A stretch of DNA of 64,000 nucleotides, from assembly GCF_036014015.1 (NCBI RefSeq), contig NZ_CP107905.1, positions 6,448,001-6,512,000 of the forward strand, read 5' to 3'. This stretch comes from Streptomyces sp. NBC_00457. GTDB lineage: Bacteria > Actinomycetota > Actinomycetes > Streptomycetales > Streptomycetaceae. This document shows positions 51,033-60,123 of the stretch, piece by piece; positions within the stretch are counted from its first letter, which is position 1; each line of letters starts with the position of its first letter. The notes beneath the pieces are model-generated. The model saw nothing but the letters and a program-made list of their open reading frames with translations, did no database searches and was not told where the DNA came from. Both the position numbers and the translations under genes were made by a program.

Positions 51033-52190
51033 TTGGCCGGATCGGCTGACTTCGACCTGTACCGCCCGTCCGAGGAGCACGACATGCTCCGTGACGCCAT
51101 CCGCTCGCTGGCCGAGGCGAAGATCGCGCCGTACGCCGCAGCGGTGGACGAGGAGGCCCGTTTCCCGCAGGAGGCGCTGGAGGCGCTGGTCGCCAACGAC
51201 CTGCACGCCGTTCACGTACCGGAGTCGTACGGCGGCGCGGGCGCCGACGCCCTCGCCACGGTGATCGTGATCGAGGAGGTGGCGCGTGTCTGCGCGTCCT
51301 CCTCCCTCATCCCCGCGGTGAACAAGCTGGGCTCGCTGCCGGTGATCCTCTCCGGCTCCGAGGACCTGAAGAAGAAGTACATGACGCCGCTCGCCAAGGG
51401 CGACGGAATGTTCTCGTACTGCCTCTCCGAGCCGGACGCGGGCTCCGACGCGGCCGGCATGAAGACCAAGGCGGTCCGCGACGGCGACCACTACGTGCTG
51501 AACGGCGTGAAGCGCTGGATCACCAACGCGGGCGTGTCCGAGTACTACACGGTCATGGCGGTGACCGACCCGACGAAGCGCTCCAAGGGCATCTCGGCCT
51601 TCGTCGTCGAGAAGTCCGACGAGGGCGTCTCCTTCGGCGCCCCCGAGAAGAAGCTCGGCATCAAGGGCTCCCCGACCCGCGAGGTCTACCTCGACAACGT
51701 CCGCATCCCCGCGGACCGCATGATCGGCGAGGAGGGCACCGGCTTCGCCACGGCGATGAAGACCCTCGACCACACCCGCATCACCATCGCCGCCCAGGCC
51801 CTCGGCATCGCCCAGGGCGCCCTCGACTACGCCAAGGGCTACGTCCAGGAGCGCAAGCAGTTCGGCAAGGCGATCGCCGAGTTCCAGGGCATCCAGTTCA
51901 TGCTGGCGGACATGGCCATGAAGATCGAGGCCGCCCGTCAGCTCACGTACGCCGCCGCCGCCAAGTCCGAACGCGGCGACCGCGACCTCACCTTCCAGGG
52001 CGCGGCGGCCAAGTGCTTCGCCTCGGACGTGGCCATGGAGGTCACGACGGACGCGGTCCAGTTGCTGGGTGGGTATGGCTACACGCGTGACTATCCGGTG
52101 GAGCGGATGATGCGCGATGCGAAGATCACACAAATATATGAGGGTACGAATCAGGTCCAGCGGATCGTGATGGCCAGGAACCTTCCCTGA
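51033..52190 (+). CDS. Acyl-CoA dehydrogenase
   Basis: The 385-residue protein starts at TTG 51033, about 12 bases after GGAG. It contains the FAD/substrate motifs MFSYCLSEPDAGSDAAGMKT and WITNAGVSEYYTVMAV, the VQERKQFGKAIAEFQGIQFM signature, and the catalytic Glu in ITQIYEGTNQVQRIVMARNL. It introduces the alpha-beta double bond in short- or medium-chain acyl-CoA oxidation, passing electrons to ETF. It is monocistronic, with a clear terminator. Confidence 0.93.
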   Translation: MAGSADFDLYRPSEEHDMLRDAIRSLAEAKIAPYAAAVDEEARFPQEALEALVANDLHAVHVPESYGGAGADALATVIVIEEVARVCASSSLIPAVNKLGSLPVILSGSEDLKKKYMTPLAKGDGMFSYCLSEPDAGSDAAGMKTKAVRDGDHYVLNGVKRWITNAGVSEYYTVMAVTDPTKRSKGISAFVVEKSDEGVSFGAPEKKLGIKGSPTREVYLDNVRIPADRMIGEEGTGFATAMKTLDHTRITIAAQALGIAQGALDYAKGYVQERKQFGKAIAEFQGIQFMLADMAMKIEAARQLTYAAAAKSERGDRDLTFQGAAAKCFASDVAMEVTTDAVQLLGGYGYTRDYPVERMMRDAKITQIYEGTNQVQRIVMARNLP

Positions 52191-52231
52191 CAGGACTCTT
52201 GGGCCCGACAAGGCTCGTGAAGGCCACACGC

Positions 52232-52263
52232 ACAGCCCCCGGCAGCGGCACGCCGGGGGCTGT
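52232..52263 (+). terminator. Terminator hairpin of the acyl-CoA dehydrogenase gene
   Basis: Perfect 12-bp arms ACAGCCCCCGGC and GCCGGGGGCTGT surround an 8-base loop, 42 bases past the stop. The hairpin also faces the end of the opposing VanX-like pseudogene. Confidence 0.88.
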
Positions 52264-52272
52264 CGTCGTACG

Positions 52273-52840
52273 TCAGCCAGTCACGAAGGTCCAATGCCAC
52301 CACTCCGTTGGGTAGTTCACCAGCCCCGCGGCCGCGAGCACGGCACCCAGCGTCTCCCGGTTGGCCCTGGCCTCCCCGCTGATATTGCGGCGTCGGTGTA
52401 ACAGTCGCCCTCGCTGTCCTCGGGGCTCGCGTTCAGGCGGATGCCCAAGTCCAGCTCGCAGCAGGAGAGTTCGGCCAGAGTGAGGTCGACGCCGGCGCTG
52501 TGGAGGGCGATCTCGGTTGGGGAGACGTAGCGCTTGCCGCCGAGTGGGTCCGTTCGGCGGCGTACTCCTCGAAGTACGTGCGCTGGAGGGAGGGCGGCCG
52601 GTAGCCCTCGACGAAGAGCAGGCGCAGGCCCTGCGGGAGCAGCGACTGGGCCTCGATGAGCCGTTGCAGGACGCCTTTCCGCAGGTGGGCGAAGGCGGCG
52701 GACGGGTCCTGTTTGCGGGTGTCCACCAGCAGCGAGCCTTCGCGGCGGACGTCGACGAGAGGTTCGCCGCACTCCGCGACGGGTATGGCGGCGACCCTCG
52801 GGTCCGCCATCAGGACGATCTCGTTCACGATCTCGTTCAT
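52273..52840 (-). pseudogene. Frameshifted VanX-like D-Ala-D-Ala dipeptidase
   Basis: Pieces of an M15 VanX-type peptidase occur in order but in different frames. The first frame gives MADPRVAAIPVAECGEPLVD to LLFVEGYRPPSLQRTYFEEY. The next gives YVSPTEIALHSAGVDLTLAE and CELDLGIRLNASPEDS. The last gives ISGEARANRETLGAVLAAAG and NYPTEWWHWTFVTG. At least two frame changes and a missing segment after YFEEYAAE are needed. The zinc motif SxHxxGxAxD has shrunk to LHSAGVDL and the tail after WWHW is cut. It cannot make a normal enzyme unless the sequence has errors. Confidence 0.8.
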
Positions 52841-52915
52841 GACGCGATCATCTCCAATCGCATCAAACCTCGGGAGGCGCCCCCATGGGTGCGTTTTCGG
52901 CCTTAACTTGGTCGC

Positions 52916-53707
52916 ATGATTGGCTCCTCGCGATTCCGTACCGATGTGTCGCACTCGGCGCGGATCTGGAACTACTGGCTCGGCGGCATGGGCCACTACC
53001 CGGTGGACGCCGAGGTCGGCGACCGGATACTTTCGCTCGTGCCGGCGCTGCCCCGGTCGGCCGTCGCGGACCGGCGGTTTCTGACGCGTGCGGTGCGGTA
53101 TCTCGCCGAGGAGGCGGGAATCCGGCAGTTCCTGGACATCGGGACCGGGCTGCCCACCACCGACAACACCCATGAGATCGCCCAGCGGGTGGATCCGTCG
53201 TGCCGGATCGTCTGCGTGGACAACGACCCGCTCGTTTTCGCCCACGCCCACGCACTGCTGAACAGCACGCCGGAGGGGGCCGCCGTCTTCATCGAGGGCG
53301 ATGTGCACGACCCGGAGGCGATCCTGCGGGACGCCGCCGAGACGCTCGACTTCAGCCGCCCCGTCGCGATCACCATGCTGGGCATCCTGAACTTCGTGCT
53401 GCGTACCGACGAGGCCGTCTCCGTCGTGCGCCGGCTGCTGGACGCCGTACCTTCCGGCAGCTACCTGGTCGTCTCCCACCCCACCACCGAGGTCGACGGC
53501 GAGGCGATGACCAAGGCGGTGGACTACTGGAACGGGCAGGGGACCGCGCCGATGACGCTGCGCAGCCGCGCCGAACTCGTCCGGTTCTTCGAGGACGTCG
53601 AGATCCTGGAGCCCGGCATCGTCACCTGCTCCCGCTGGCGCCCCGACGCCGCGGAGGGCGAGAGTGCCGAGGTCACCCACTTCGGCGGCGTGGGCAGGAA
53701 GCCGTAG
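52916..53707 (+). CDS. SAM-dependent methyltransferase (DUF574 type)
   Basis: The 263-residue protein has the DUF574 opening SARIWNYWLGGMGHYPVDAE and the SAM-binding motif QFLDIGTGLPTTDNTHEIAQ. CRIVCVDNDPLVFAHAHALL and VAITMLGILNFVLRTDEAVS follow. This large Streptomyces family has mostly unknown targets. No ribosome site precedes the ATG; TAACTT ends six bases before it, suggesting a leaderless transcript. Confidence 0.87.
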   Translation: MIGSSRFRTDVSHSARIWNYWLGGMGHYPVDAEVGDRILSLVPALPRSAVADRRFLTRAVRYLAEEAGIRQFLDIGTGLPTTDNTHEIAQRVDPSCRIVCVDNDPLVFAHAHALLNSTPEGAAVFIEGDVHDPEAILRDAAETLDFSRPVAITMLGILNFVLRTDEAVSVVRRLLDAVPSGSYLVVSHPTTEVDGEAMTKAVDYWNGQGTAPMTLRSRAELVRFFEDVEILEPGIVTCSRWRPDAAEGESAEVTHFGGVGRKP

Positions 53708-53843
53708 TCGGTACGGGCGGGATGCCCGTAATCAGCACGCATGGTGGAATTCTTACGTCCGTCCCATGGCGGGGGCGCGCGGAGGGGCGTACGACGGTAG
53801 GGCGAGGGTCCGACTCCGGGCCCCGCCGATCCGAGGAGGAACC

Positions 53844-54209
53844 ATGCAGCAGCAGTCCACCACCATGACCGCGATGAGCAAGCAGATGCAGGACTGCGTC
53901 GAGGCGTGCATGACGTGTCACAGCGTGTGCGAGGAGACCATGAGCTCCTGTATGCAGATGGGCGGCCAGGCTCAGATGCAGATCATGCGCGCGCTCATGG
54001 ACTGCGCCGAGACGACCCGTATGTGCGCGGACATGATGATGCGCCGCTCGCCGATGTCGGCCGAGATGTGCGCGATGTGCGCCAAGGCCTGCGACATGTG
54101 CGCCGAGGCGTGTATGTCCATGCCGGAGGACCCCCAGATGATGCGGTGCGCGGAGGCGTGTCGCCGCTGTGCCGAGACCTGCCGCACGATGGCCGGCGCC
54201 ACGATGTGA
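53844..54209 (+). CDS. Cys-rich four-helix-bundle copper-binding protein (Csp/DUF326 type)
   Basis: The 121-residue protein has 16 cysteines, mostly as CxxxC pairs along helices (DCVEACMTCHSVCEETMSSC, MCAMCAKACDMCAEACMSMP, RCAEACRRCAETCRTM), and many Met residues. This matches DUF326/Csp copper-storage four-helix bundles. The ATG at 53844 follows GAGGAGG. There is no signal peptide, so it would act in the cytoplasm as a Cu(I) store or buffer. A terminator follows. The copper operon starts 4.7 kb away on the other strand. Confidence 0.88.
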   Translation: MQQQSTTMTAMSKQMQDCVEACMTCHSVCEETMSSCMQMGGQAQMQIMRALMDCAETTRMCADMMMRRSPMSAEMCAMCAKACDMCAEACMSMPEDPQMMRCAEACRRCAETCRTMAGATM

Positions 54210-54226
54210 CGCTCGCCCGAACGCGC

Positions 54227-54254
54227 TCAAGGGCACCCCGAGGGGTGCCCTTGA
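54227..54254. terminator. Bidirectional terminator hairpin
   Basis: Perfect 13-bp arms TCAAGGGCACCCC and GGGGTGCCCTTGA have a two-base loop. The hairpin lies between the convergent Csp-like gene (ends 54209) and the LCP gene (ends 54273). Confidence 0.88.
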
Positions 54255-54272
54255 TGCTGGGTGCCGTGCCCG

Positions 54273-55547
54273 TCAGTTGCTTGAGACGGTGACCTTCTCG
54301 TCGTTCTTCAGCTGGCCGACCAGCGTCTTGACCTTGGCCTCGTCCCAGACGAGGTTGCCGCCGGAGGAGCCGGAGATCGGCATGTTCATGGACTTGCCGT
54401 CGCCGCCGGTGACGCCCTTCATCGCCCAGAACATGTCGGCCAGGTCGAACAGGCTCATGTCCTTGTCGACGACGAGGGTGTCGAGGCCCGCGCCCATCGT
54501 CGGGTAGAGCTTGAAGGGGTTGAGGACCGTGCTCGGCGTCGCGGTCTGGTTGGCCAGGGCCGCGAGGAACTTCTGCTGGTTCTTCGTCCGGTCGAGGTCG
54601 CTGCCCGCGAGCGCGTACCGGGTGCGGACGAAGGCCAGGGCCTGCTCGCCGTTCAGGGTCTGCTTGCCCGCCTGGAAGTTCGCGCCGGACTTGGTGTCCT
54701 TCATCCCGCCCTTGGGGATCTCGATCTCCACGCCGCCCACCGCGTCCACGATGTTCGCGAAGCCCGCGAAGCCGATCTCGACGTAGTGGTCGATGTGCAG
54801 GCCGGTGTTGAACTCCACGGTCCGCACGAGCAGTTCGGGACCGTCCTCCGCGTAGGCCGCGTTCAACTTCACGTGCCGGCCCGTGCCCTGGAACGTCTTG
54901 CCGGACTCGGAGCCGACGAAGGTCGGTATCTCCACGTCCGAGTCACGCGGCAGGGAGATCAGCGTCGGGCCGTTGTCGCCGGTGTGCAGGATCATCATCG
55001 AGTCCGTGCGCTTGCCCTCGGCGGACCCGGTGCGCAGCTTCTTCTTCTCCTCGTCGGACAAGCCCTCACGGCTGTCGGAGCCGACGATCAGATAGTTCGT
55101 GCCCGCGCCCGCCTCCGGCCGGTCGATCACCTTCGACAGGTCGACGTCGCGGTTGAGCTTGGAGTCGGCCCAGAAGTACGTGCCGATGGACACCACGATC
55201 AGCAGCGTCACCAGCGTGAGTGCCGTCCACTTGATGCGGCGTCGCCAGTTCGGCCGGGGCCGCGGACCGTACGGGTCGTCAGGGCCGCCCGGCCCCCCGC
55301 CGCCGGGGGTGCCGTAGACCTGGCCTGTGTTGTAGTCGTTGCCGTACGCGTCGTCGTAGCCGCCATTGACGTACGACGGCTGCTGCGGGACCCCGCCGCC
55401 GTACGCGCTCTGCCCGGGCGGCGTGGCCGCCGGGCCGCGGCGGACCTGCCGCATCACGCGCGCGCCCTCGGGCTGTGCGCTCGCGCTACCGTGTCCGTAC
55501 CGGCGGCCGCGGTTGTCGTCGGACCATGCCTCGGGCCAATCGTTCAT
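54273..55547 (-). CDS. LytR-CpsA-Psr (LCP) family protein
   Basis: The 424-residue protein starts MNDWPEAWSDDN. It has a long Gly/Pro/Tyr-rich cytoplasmic N-terminus (about 100 residues), one transmembrane helix (WTALTLVTLLIVVSIGTYFW) and an LCP domain. LCP markers are NYLIVGSDSREGLSDEEKKK, RTDSMMILHTGDNGPTLISL, LPRDSDVEIP, HVKLNAAYAEDGPELLVRTV and ALAFVRTRYALAGSDLDRTK. LCP enzymes transfer lipid-linked glycopolymers such as teichoic acid or arabinogalactan to peptidoglycan on the outer membrane face. It lacks the LytR_C domain found in its neighbours. Confidence 0.92.
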   Translation of the reverse strand: MNDWPEAWSDDNRGRRYGHGSASAQPEGARVMRQVRRGPAATPPGQSAYGGGVPQQPSYVNGGYDDAYGNDYNTGQVYGTPGGGGPGGPDDPYGPRPRPNWRRRIKWTALTLVTLLIVVSIGTYFWADSKLNRDVDLSKVIDRPEAGAGTNYLIVGSDSREGLSDEEKKKLRTGSAEGKRTDSMMILHTGDNGPTLISLPRDSDVEIPTFVGSESGKTFQGTGRHVKLNAAYAEDGPELLVRTVEFNTGLHIDHYVEIGFAGFANIVDAVGGVEIEIPKGGMKDTKSGANFQAGKQTLNGEQALAFVRTRYALAGSDLDRTKNQQKFLAALANQTATPSTVLNPFKLYPTMGAGLDTLVVDKDMSLFDLADMFWAMKGVTGGDGKSMNMPISGSSGGNLVWDEAKVKTLVGQLKNDEKVTVSSN

Positions 55548-55666
55548 GGGCCCCAGTGTGCAGGGCACGGCCGTGTCCCTTACAAGGTTCGTCGGAAAAT
55601 AAGGGCGCGGCTGTTGCCAATCTGACACAAAGTCCGCGCATGTCGACTCGGCATAAGGTGGGGGTC

Positions 55667-55774
55667 ATGACAGACCAGGCCAGCGTCATGGATTGCGACA
55701 CCGCGGCCATACCGGACAGGCCCTGGTTCATGGAGCCGCGGGAGCGGCGCGCGGGCGAGGGCTTCGAGGACTGA
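55667..55774 (+). CDS. Possible small protein, 35 aa
   Basis: A short frame starts at an ATG with GGTGGGGG just upstream and encodes MTDQASVMDCDTAAIP followed by DRPWFMEPRERRAGEGFED. It lies in the 236-base gap between two LCP genes, on the opposite strand, and ends 10 bases before the neighbouring gene's stop. Codon use fits Streptomyces. No family was recognised, so it may be spurious. Confidence 0.4.
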   Translation: MTDQASVMDCDTAAIPDRPWFMEPRERRAGEGFED

Positions 55775-55783
55775 CCCCGGCTC

Positions 55784-57253
55784 TCAGCCGCACTTCACCT
55801 CGTCCCCCCGTACCACCCCGGACTCCGTCTGCTCCGGATCCTCCGCCCGCACCTTCCGCACGTCCCGGAAGTCCGGCCCGACGATCACCTTCAGCATCGG
55901 CCCCTGCCCCTTGACCGCCCGGAGCTCGCTCCCCGGCAGCGCGGCGGCCAGCGTCTTCGCGGAGCGGTCCCAGCGGGGGTCGAAGGTGACGACCGTGCGT
56001 TTCACGGCTTCCCGTGCCGTCACCGGCTGCCGGGTGGTCAGGAACCCGGTCGCCGCCAGCTGCTTGTCCGCGCGGGTGCCGAGCCCTGCCGTGGGCGACC
56101 CGTTCTCCACCTGGACGCGGATCTGCTGCGGGGCCACCTCCACGCTGACGGCCGTGGTCTTCGGGCGCTGCAGGGCCAGCGGCTTGTCCTGGCGCAGGGC
56201 CTGGAAGATCCGGTCCGCCTTGACGGGGTCCCACTTCAGCGTGGAACCGACGTCCTTCACGGCGTATCCCATCTGGCCGATCGGCACGGTCGTGAACTCG
56301 GACGAGGAGGGGGAGAAGTTCCGCATCGCCCGCCCCAGGTCCAGCAGCTCGTCCGTGCCGAAGCCCTTGTCGGCCCGCACGGACCCGAGCACCGCCCGCG
56401 TCACGTCCCGGAACTTGATCGGGTTCAGCAGCACCCCGGACGACGTGGCCTGGTCGATCAGCGCGGCCATGAACCGCTGCTGCCGCTTCATCCGGCCGAG
56501 GTCGGAGGCCCCGTCGACATGCCGGGAGCGGACGAACCGCAGCGCCTCACCACCCCTGAGCTGATGCGTGCCGGCCGGCAGGTCGAGTCCGGTGTACGTG
56601 TCCTTCATCGGCTCGGCGAGGCAGATCTTCACGCCGCCGACCACATCCACGGTCTTCATGAAGCTGGTGAAGTCGACCTCCAGATAGTGGTCGATCTTCA
56701 CATGCGTCATGTGCTCCACGGTCCGCACGGTCAGCTGCGGCCCGCCCTCCGCGTACGCCGCGTTGATCTTGAGGGGGTGGCCGTGGTGCCGCTTGCCGGT
56801 GGTCTGGTCGACATGCGGGGGAGTCTCGGCGTACGAGTCGCGCGGCAGGCTCACCACGCTCGCCCGCTCCCGGTCCTCCGAGATGTGCACGATCATGATC
56901 GTGTCGGTGCAGTGGCAGGGCTCGCCGCCCAGCCGGTACTTGCGCCGCTCCGCCTCGCCGATCTTGTCGCGGCTGTCGGTGCCGACCAGCAGCACGTTCA
57001 TGCCGTCGCCGGCCTGCGGACGGTTCTTCATGTCCTTGAAGGGGTCGACCCTGGCGATGTCGGAGTCGAGGCTGGTGATCACCGAGTGCCCGATGCCGGC
57101 CGAGGCTAGGACCACCACGGACAGCGTGGTCACCACCCGCATGGCCCAGCGCGGCTTGTTCCGCCGTACGGGCGGCCGCGGCGCACGGGACGTCGGCTGG
57201 TGGCGGCGCGGCGTCTGGGCTCTGGACCGAGGCGGCGTGGGCGGCGTGGGCAA
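55784..57253 (-). CDS. LCP family protein with LytR_C domain
   Basis: The 489-residue protein is taken from TTG 57253, where GGAGG lies nine bases upstream; an ATG at 57373 in the same frame would crowd the divergent promoter. The Pro/Arg-rich cytoplasmic N-terminus is followed by a transmembrane helix (VVTTLSVVVLASAGIGHSVI). The LCP domain has MNVLLVGTDSRDKIGEAERR, ASVVSLPRDSYAETPP, LKINAAYAEGGPQLTVRTVE and ALRFVRSRHVDGASDLGRMK. A LytR_C domain follows (QQIRVQVENGSPTAGLGTRA). It likely attaches glycopolymers to the wall. It is divergent from the glycosyltransferase. Confidence 0.88.
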   Translation of the reverse strand: MPTPPTPPRSRAQTPRRHQPTSRAPRPPVRRNKPRWAMRVVTTLSVVVLASAGIGHSVITSLDSDIARVDPFKDMKNRPQAGDGMNVLLVGTDSRDKIGEAERRKYRLGGEPCHCTDTIMIVHISEDRERASVVSLPRDSYAETPPHVDQTTGKRHHGHPLKINAAYAEGGPQLTVRTVEHMTHVKIDHYLEVDFTSFMKTVDVVGGVKICLAEPMKDTYTGLDLPAGTHQLRGGEALRFVRSRHVDGASDLGRMKRQQRFMAALIDQATSSGVLLNPIKFRDVTRAVLGSVRADKGFGTDELLDLGRAMRNFSPSSSEFTTVPIGQMGYAVKDVGSTLKWDPVKADRIFQALRQDKPLALQRPKTTAVSVEVAPQQIRVQVENGSPTAGLGTRADKQLAATGFLTTRQPVTAREAVKRTVVTFDPRWDRSAKTLAAALPGSELRAVKGQGPMLKVIVGPDFRDVRKVRAEDPEQTESGVVRGDEVKCG

Positions 57254-57394
57254 GGAAGGACACCTCCGCGAGGGCCGTACGGTGGGCTGGGTGTGCGATT
57301 TGTGAGCACCGTAGGCCCATACGATCTGTGGCCCGGGGCACCGCCACCGGCGGGGCGCATCGCTGTCCCCCATTCGCGGTAACGTGAGCCTCCT

Positions 57395-58432
57395 ATGAAC
57401 GCCAAGCCCGACGTGCAGCTCCCCGCCGTGTCCGTGATCATGCCCGTCCTCAACGAGGAGCGGCATCTGCGCGGAGCCGTCCAAGCGATCCTCGCCCAGG
57501 AGTACGCCGGCGAGATGGAGGTCGTGATCGCCCTCGGTCCGTCCACGGACCGCACGGACGAGATCGCCGCCGAGCTGGTCGCCGAGGACTCCCGTGTGCA
57601 CACCGTCCCCAACCCGACCGGCCGTACGCCCGCCGCGCTGAACGCCGCGATCAAGGCCTCACGCCATCCGATCGTCGTCCGCGTCGACGGGCACGGCATG
57701 CTCTCGCCGAACTACATCGCCACGGCCGTACGGCTCCTGGAGGAGACCGGCGCGCAGAACGTCGGCGGCATCATGCACGCCGAGGGCGAGAACGACTGGG
57801 AGCACGCGGTCGCCGCCGCGATGACGTCGAAGATCGGCGTGGGCAACGCGGCCTTCCACACCGGCGGCGAGGCGCAGCAGGCCGAGACCGTGTACCTCGG
57901 GGTCTTCCGGCGCGAGGCGCTGGAGCAACAGGGCGGCTACAACGAGGAGTTCATCCGCGCCCAGGACTGGGAGCTCAACTTCCGGATCCGCGAGGCGGGC
58001 GGGCTGATCTGGTTCTCGCCCGAGCTGAAGGTGTCGTACCGGCCGCGCCCGAGCATGCGCGAACTCGCCAAGCAGTACCGGAACTACGGCCGTTGGCGGC
58101 ACGTTGTCGCCCGCTACCACGAGGGCTCCATCAACCTGCGCTACCTCGCTCCGCCGACCGCGGTGTGCGCCATCGCGGCGGGCCTGGTCGTGGGCGCGCT
58201 GGTGACGCCGTGGGGCTTCGTGGTCCCCGGCGGCTATCTCGCGGCGATCGTCCTCGGCTCCGTCCCCGCGGGCAAGGGGCTGCCGCTGAAGGCACGGCTG
58301 CAGATCCCCGTCGCGCTCGCCACCATGCACATGTCGTGGGGCTGGGGCTTCCTGACCAGCCCCCGCTCGCTGGCCCGCAAGGTGATCGCGAGCCGGCGTC
58401 CCGCGGTGCGCGTGGACGCCGACGCGCGCTGA
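57395..58432 (+). CDS. Family 2 glycosyltransferase
   Basis: The 345-residue protein has a GT-A domain: VSVIMPVLNEERHLRGAVQA, the VVRVDGHGMLSPNYI metal/nucleotide site, ETVYLGVFRREALEQQGGYN and FIRAQDWELNFRIREAGGLI. Two C-terminal hydrophobic stretches (AVCAIAAGLVVGALVTPWGF and GGYLAAIVLGSVPAG) tether it to the membrane. It probably adds a sugar to a lipid-linked carrier, supplying the glycopolymer that LCP proteins attach. It is flanked by LCP genes on both sides, and only 10 bases separate its stop from the convergent LCP stop. Confidence 0.88.
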   Translation: MNAKPDVQLPAVSVIMPVLNEERHLRGAVQAILAQEYAGEMEVVIALGPSTDRTDEIAAELVAEDSRVHTVPNPTGRTPAALNAAIKASRHPIVVRVDGHGMLSPNYIATAVRLLEETGAQNVGGIMHAEGENDWEHAVAAAMTSKIGVGNAAFHTGGEAQQAETVYLGVFRREALEQQGGYNEEFIRAQDWELNFRIREAGGLIWFSPELKVSYRPRPSMRELAKQYRNYGRWRHVVARYHEGSINLRYLAPPTAVCAIAAGLVVGALVTPWGFVVPGGYLAAIVLGSVPAGKGLPLKARLQIPVALATMHMSWGWGFLTSPRSLARKVIASRRPAVRVDADAR

Positions 58433-58442
58433 GCGGCGCTCG

Positions 58443-60020
58443 TCACCAGGTGTACGCCGGGTTCACCTGCATACACGCCTCGTCGTCCGCCCCGTTGAGG
58501 GCCTCGGCCGTGTCCGGGGTGGTGTCGTCGGTCTTCGGCGCCTTGTAGGCCGTACCCTCGCGCCAGTCCGCTCCCACGACGAGCGTGACACCGGAGACGT
58601 CGGTCGACTGCTTGACCGAACTCGCCGGAATGCCCAGGGACTTGGCGACGGCGCGGGCATCGCCCTCCAGCTCGGCGCTCGGGTAGCGGACCAGTGTCGT
58701 GGCCTCGCTCCCGGCGGCGGGGTCGGCGATCGCCTCGTCGAAGCCCTTGCCGACGAGCAGGTTGACCACGTCGCTCGCGCGTCCGTTCCGCGGGGCGAGG
58801 GTGTCGGACCCGGTGCCGTTCTGGACCAGGACCGCGATCTCGGAGTCGGGGGCGGCGGGGTCGTCGGCGGTCTTCTCGGCGGCTTTCCCGGGCTTCTTCG
58901 CGTCCTTGCCGTCCAGCGCGATGTCCTCGCGCACCAGCCGGAAGAGCTGCTCGGCGTCCTCCGTGGGCTCGACGCGCGCGCCGACGTACCGGTTCGGCAT
59001 GGTGGTCATGGTGATGCGCTTCGGCTCGACCTTCCGCAGCTCGTTGCTGAGGTCGTAGAGCGCCTTTACGGTGCCCAGGCCCGGGTCGACGGTGAGGGCC
59101 GCGGTGGCCTGCTCGGCGAGGCGGCGCAGCTTGTTCGGGTTGCTCAGGGTGGCGTTCTCCCGCAGCACGCGGACCATCGAGTTCATGTACATGTGCTGGG
59201 CCTTGGCGCGGGCGAGGTCGCTGCCGTCCTCGAAGCCGTAGCGGGTGCGCAGCCACTGCAGGGCCTGCTCGCCCTTCACCGGGTGCGTGCCCTTCTCCAG
59301 CTTCAGACCTGAGCCATGGCCCCGGCTGTCCTTGGAGTAGATGTTGGCGTCCACACAGACCGGGACGCCGCCTATGGCGTCCGCCATCGACACCACGCCT
59401 GCGAAGTCGACCATCATGAAGTGGTCGATGTGGATGCCGGTGAGCTCCTGCCAGGTGGCCACCGTGCAGCCGGGACCGCCGTGGCCCAGGCTCCGGTTGG
59501 TCATCACCCGGCCGTCGCTCGCCTCGTACACCTCGCCGTCGTCGGGGTCGGTGCACTTCGGGATCTGGACGAGGGTGTCGCGCGGCATGCTGACGACCGA
59601 CATGTTGGTGCGGTCGGCGGACAGGTGCACCAGCATCTGCACATCGGCCAGCGGGGTCGCGCCGAAGGTCTCCTTGGCGCCGCCGAGCTTCTGGTTCTCC
59701 TCGGTGTCCCGTGCGTCGGAGCCGATGAGCAGGATGTTCAGCGGGGTCTGGCCCGCGGAGTTCGGCGTGGGCTCGGCGACCTTGTTGTCGCCCAGGTTGA
59801 GTTCGTCCTGCTTGATGTTGCCGTTCAGATGGCGGTAGTAGAGGTAACCGGCGCCGGATGCGCCGAGTATGAGGACCGCCAGGGTCATCGCCGACCAGCG
59901 AAGAACCCGCCGCCCCTGCCCCGGCCGTCGTGAGCCGTGCCGACCGCGGTCCACCCCGCCGTCCCGCTCGCCGGCCCCCTCGGCGACCGGTACGGCCTCC
60001 CGCACACCGTTCTGCGTCAA
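58443..60020 (-). CDS. LCP family protein, copy A of a duplicated pair
   Basis: The 525-residue protein is taken from TTG 60020 (GGAGG nine bases upstream), matching the start of its paralogue at 63688; an ATG at 60092 lies upstream. Transmembrane helix WSAMTLAVLILGASGAGYLY precedes an LCP domain (NILLIGSDARDTEENQKLGG, SMPRDTLVQIPKC, ALQWLRTRYGFEDGSDLARA). A LytR_C domain follows (EIAVLVQNGTGSDTLAPRNG and VSGVTLVVGADWREGTAYKA). It is closely related along its whole length to the product of 62135-63688. Confidence 0.9.
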   Translation of the reverse strand: MTQNGVREAVPVAEGAGERDGGVDRGRHGSRRPGQGRRVLRWSAMTLAVLILGASGAGYLYYRHLNGNIKQDELNLGDNKVAEPTPNSAGQTPLNILLIGSDARDTEENQKLGGAKETFGATPLADVQMLVHLSADRTNMSVVSMPRDTLVQIPKCTDPDDGEVYEASDGRVMTNRSLGHGGPGCTVATWQELTGIHIDHFMMVDFAGVVSMADAIGGVPVCVDANIYSKDSRGHGSGLKLEKGTHPVKGEQALQWLRTRYGFEDGSDLARAKAQHMYMNSMVRVLRENATLSNPNKLRRLAEQATAALTVDPGLGTVKALYDLSNELRKVEPKRITMTTMPNRYVGARVEPTEDAEQLFRLVREDIALDGKDAKKPGKAAEKTADDPAAPDSEIAVLVQNGTGSDTLAPRNGRASDVVNLLVGKGFDEAIADPAAGSEATTLVRYPSAELEGDARAVAKSLGIPASSVKQSTDVSGVTLVVGADWREGTAYKAPKTDDTTPDTAEALNGADDEACMQVNPAYTW

Positions 60021-60123
60021 CTCGCCCGTCCTCCCCACCCTTTGCGCCCACACCGGCGTCACACAGAGGCCCGCCGTCTGTCCGGAAGACATACGACGGG
60101 CCCCTGAGGTTGCCCCTAAGGCC

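Noticed and set aside
49514..58432. An exopolysaccharide biosynthesis cluster
   Set aside because: UDP-glucose dehydrogenase, one glycosyltransferase and LCP genes are present but separated by unrelated genes. There is no polymerase, flippase or priming transferase.
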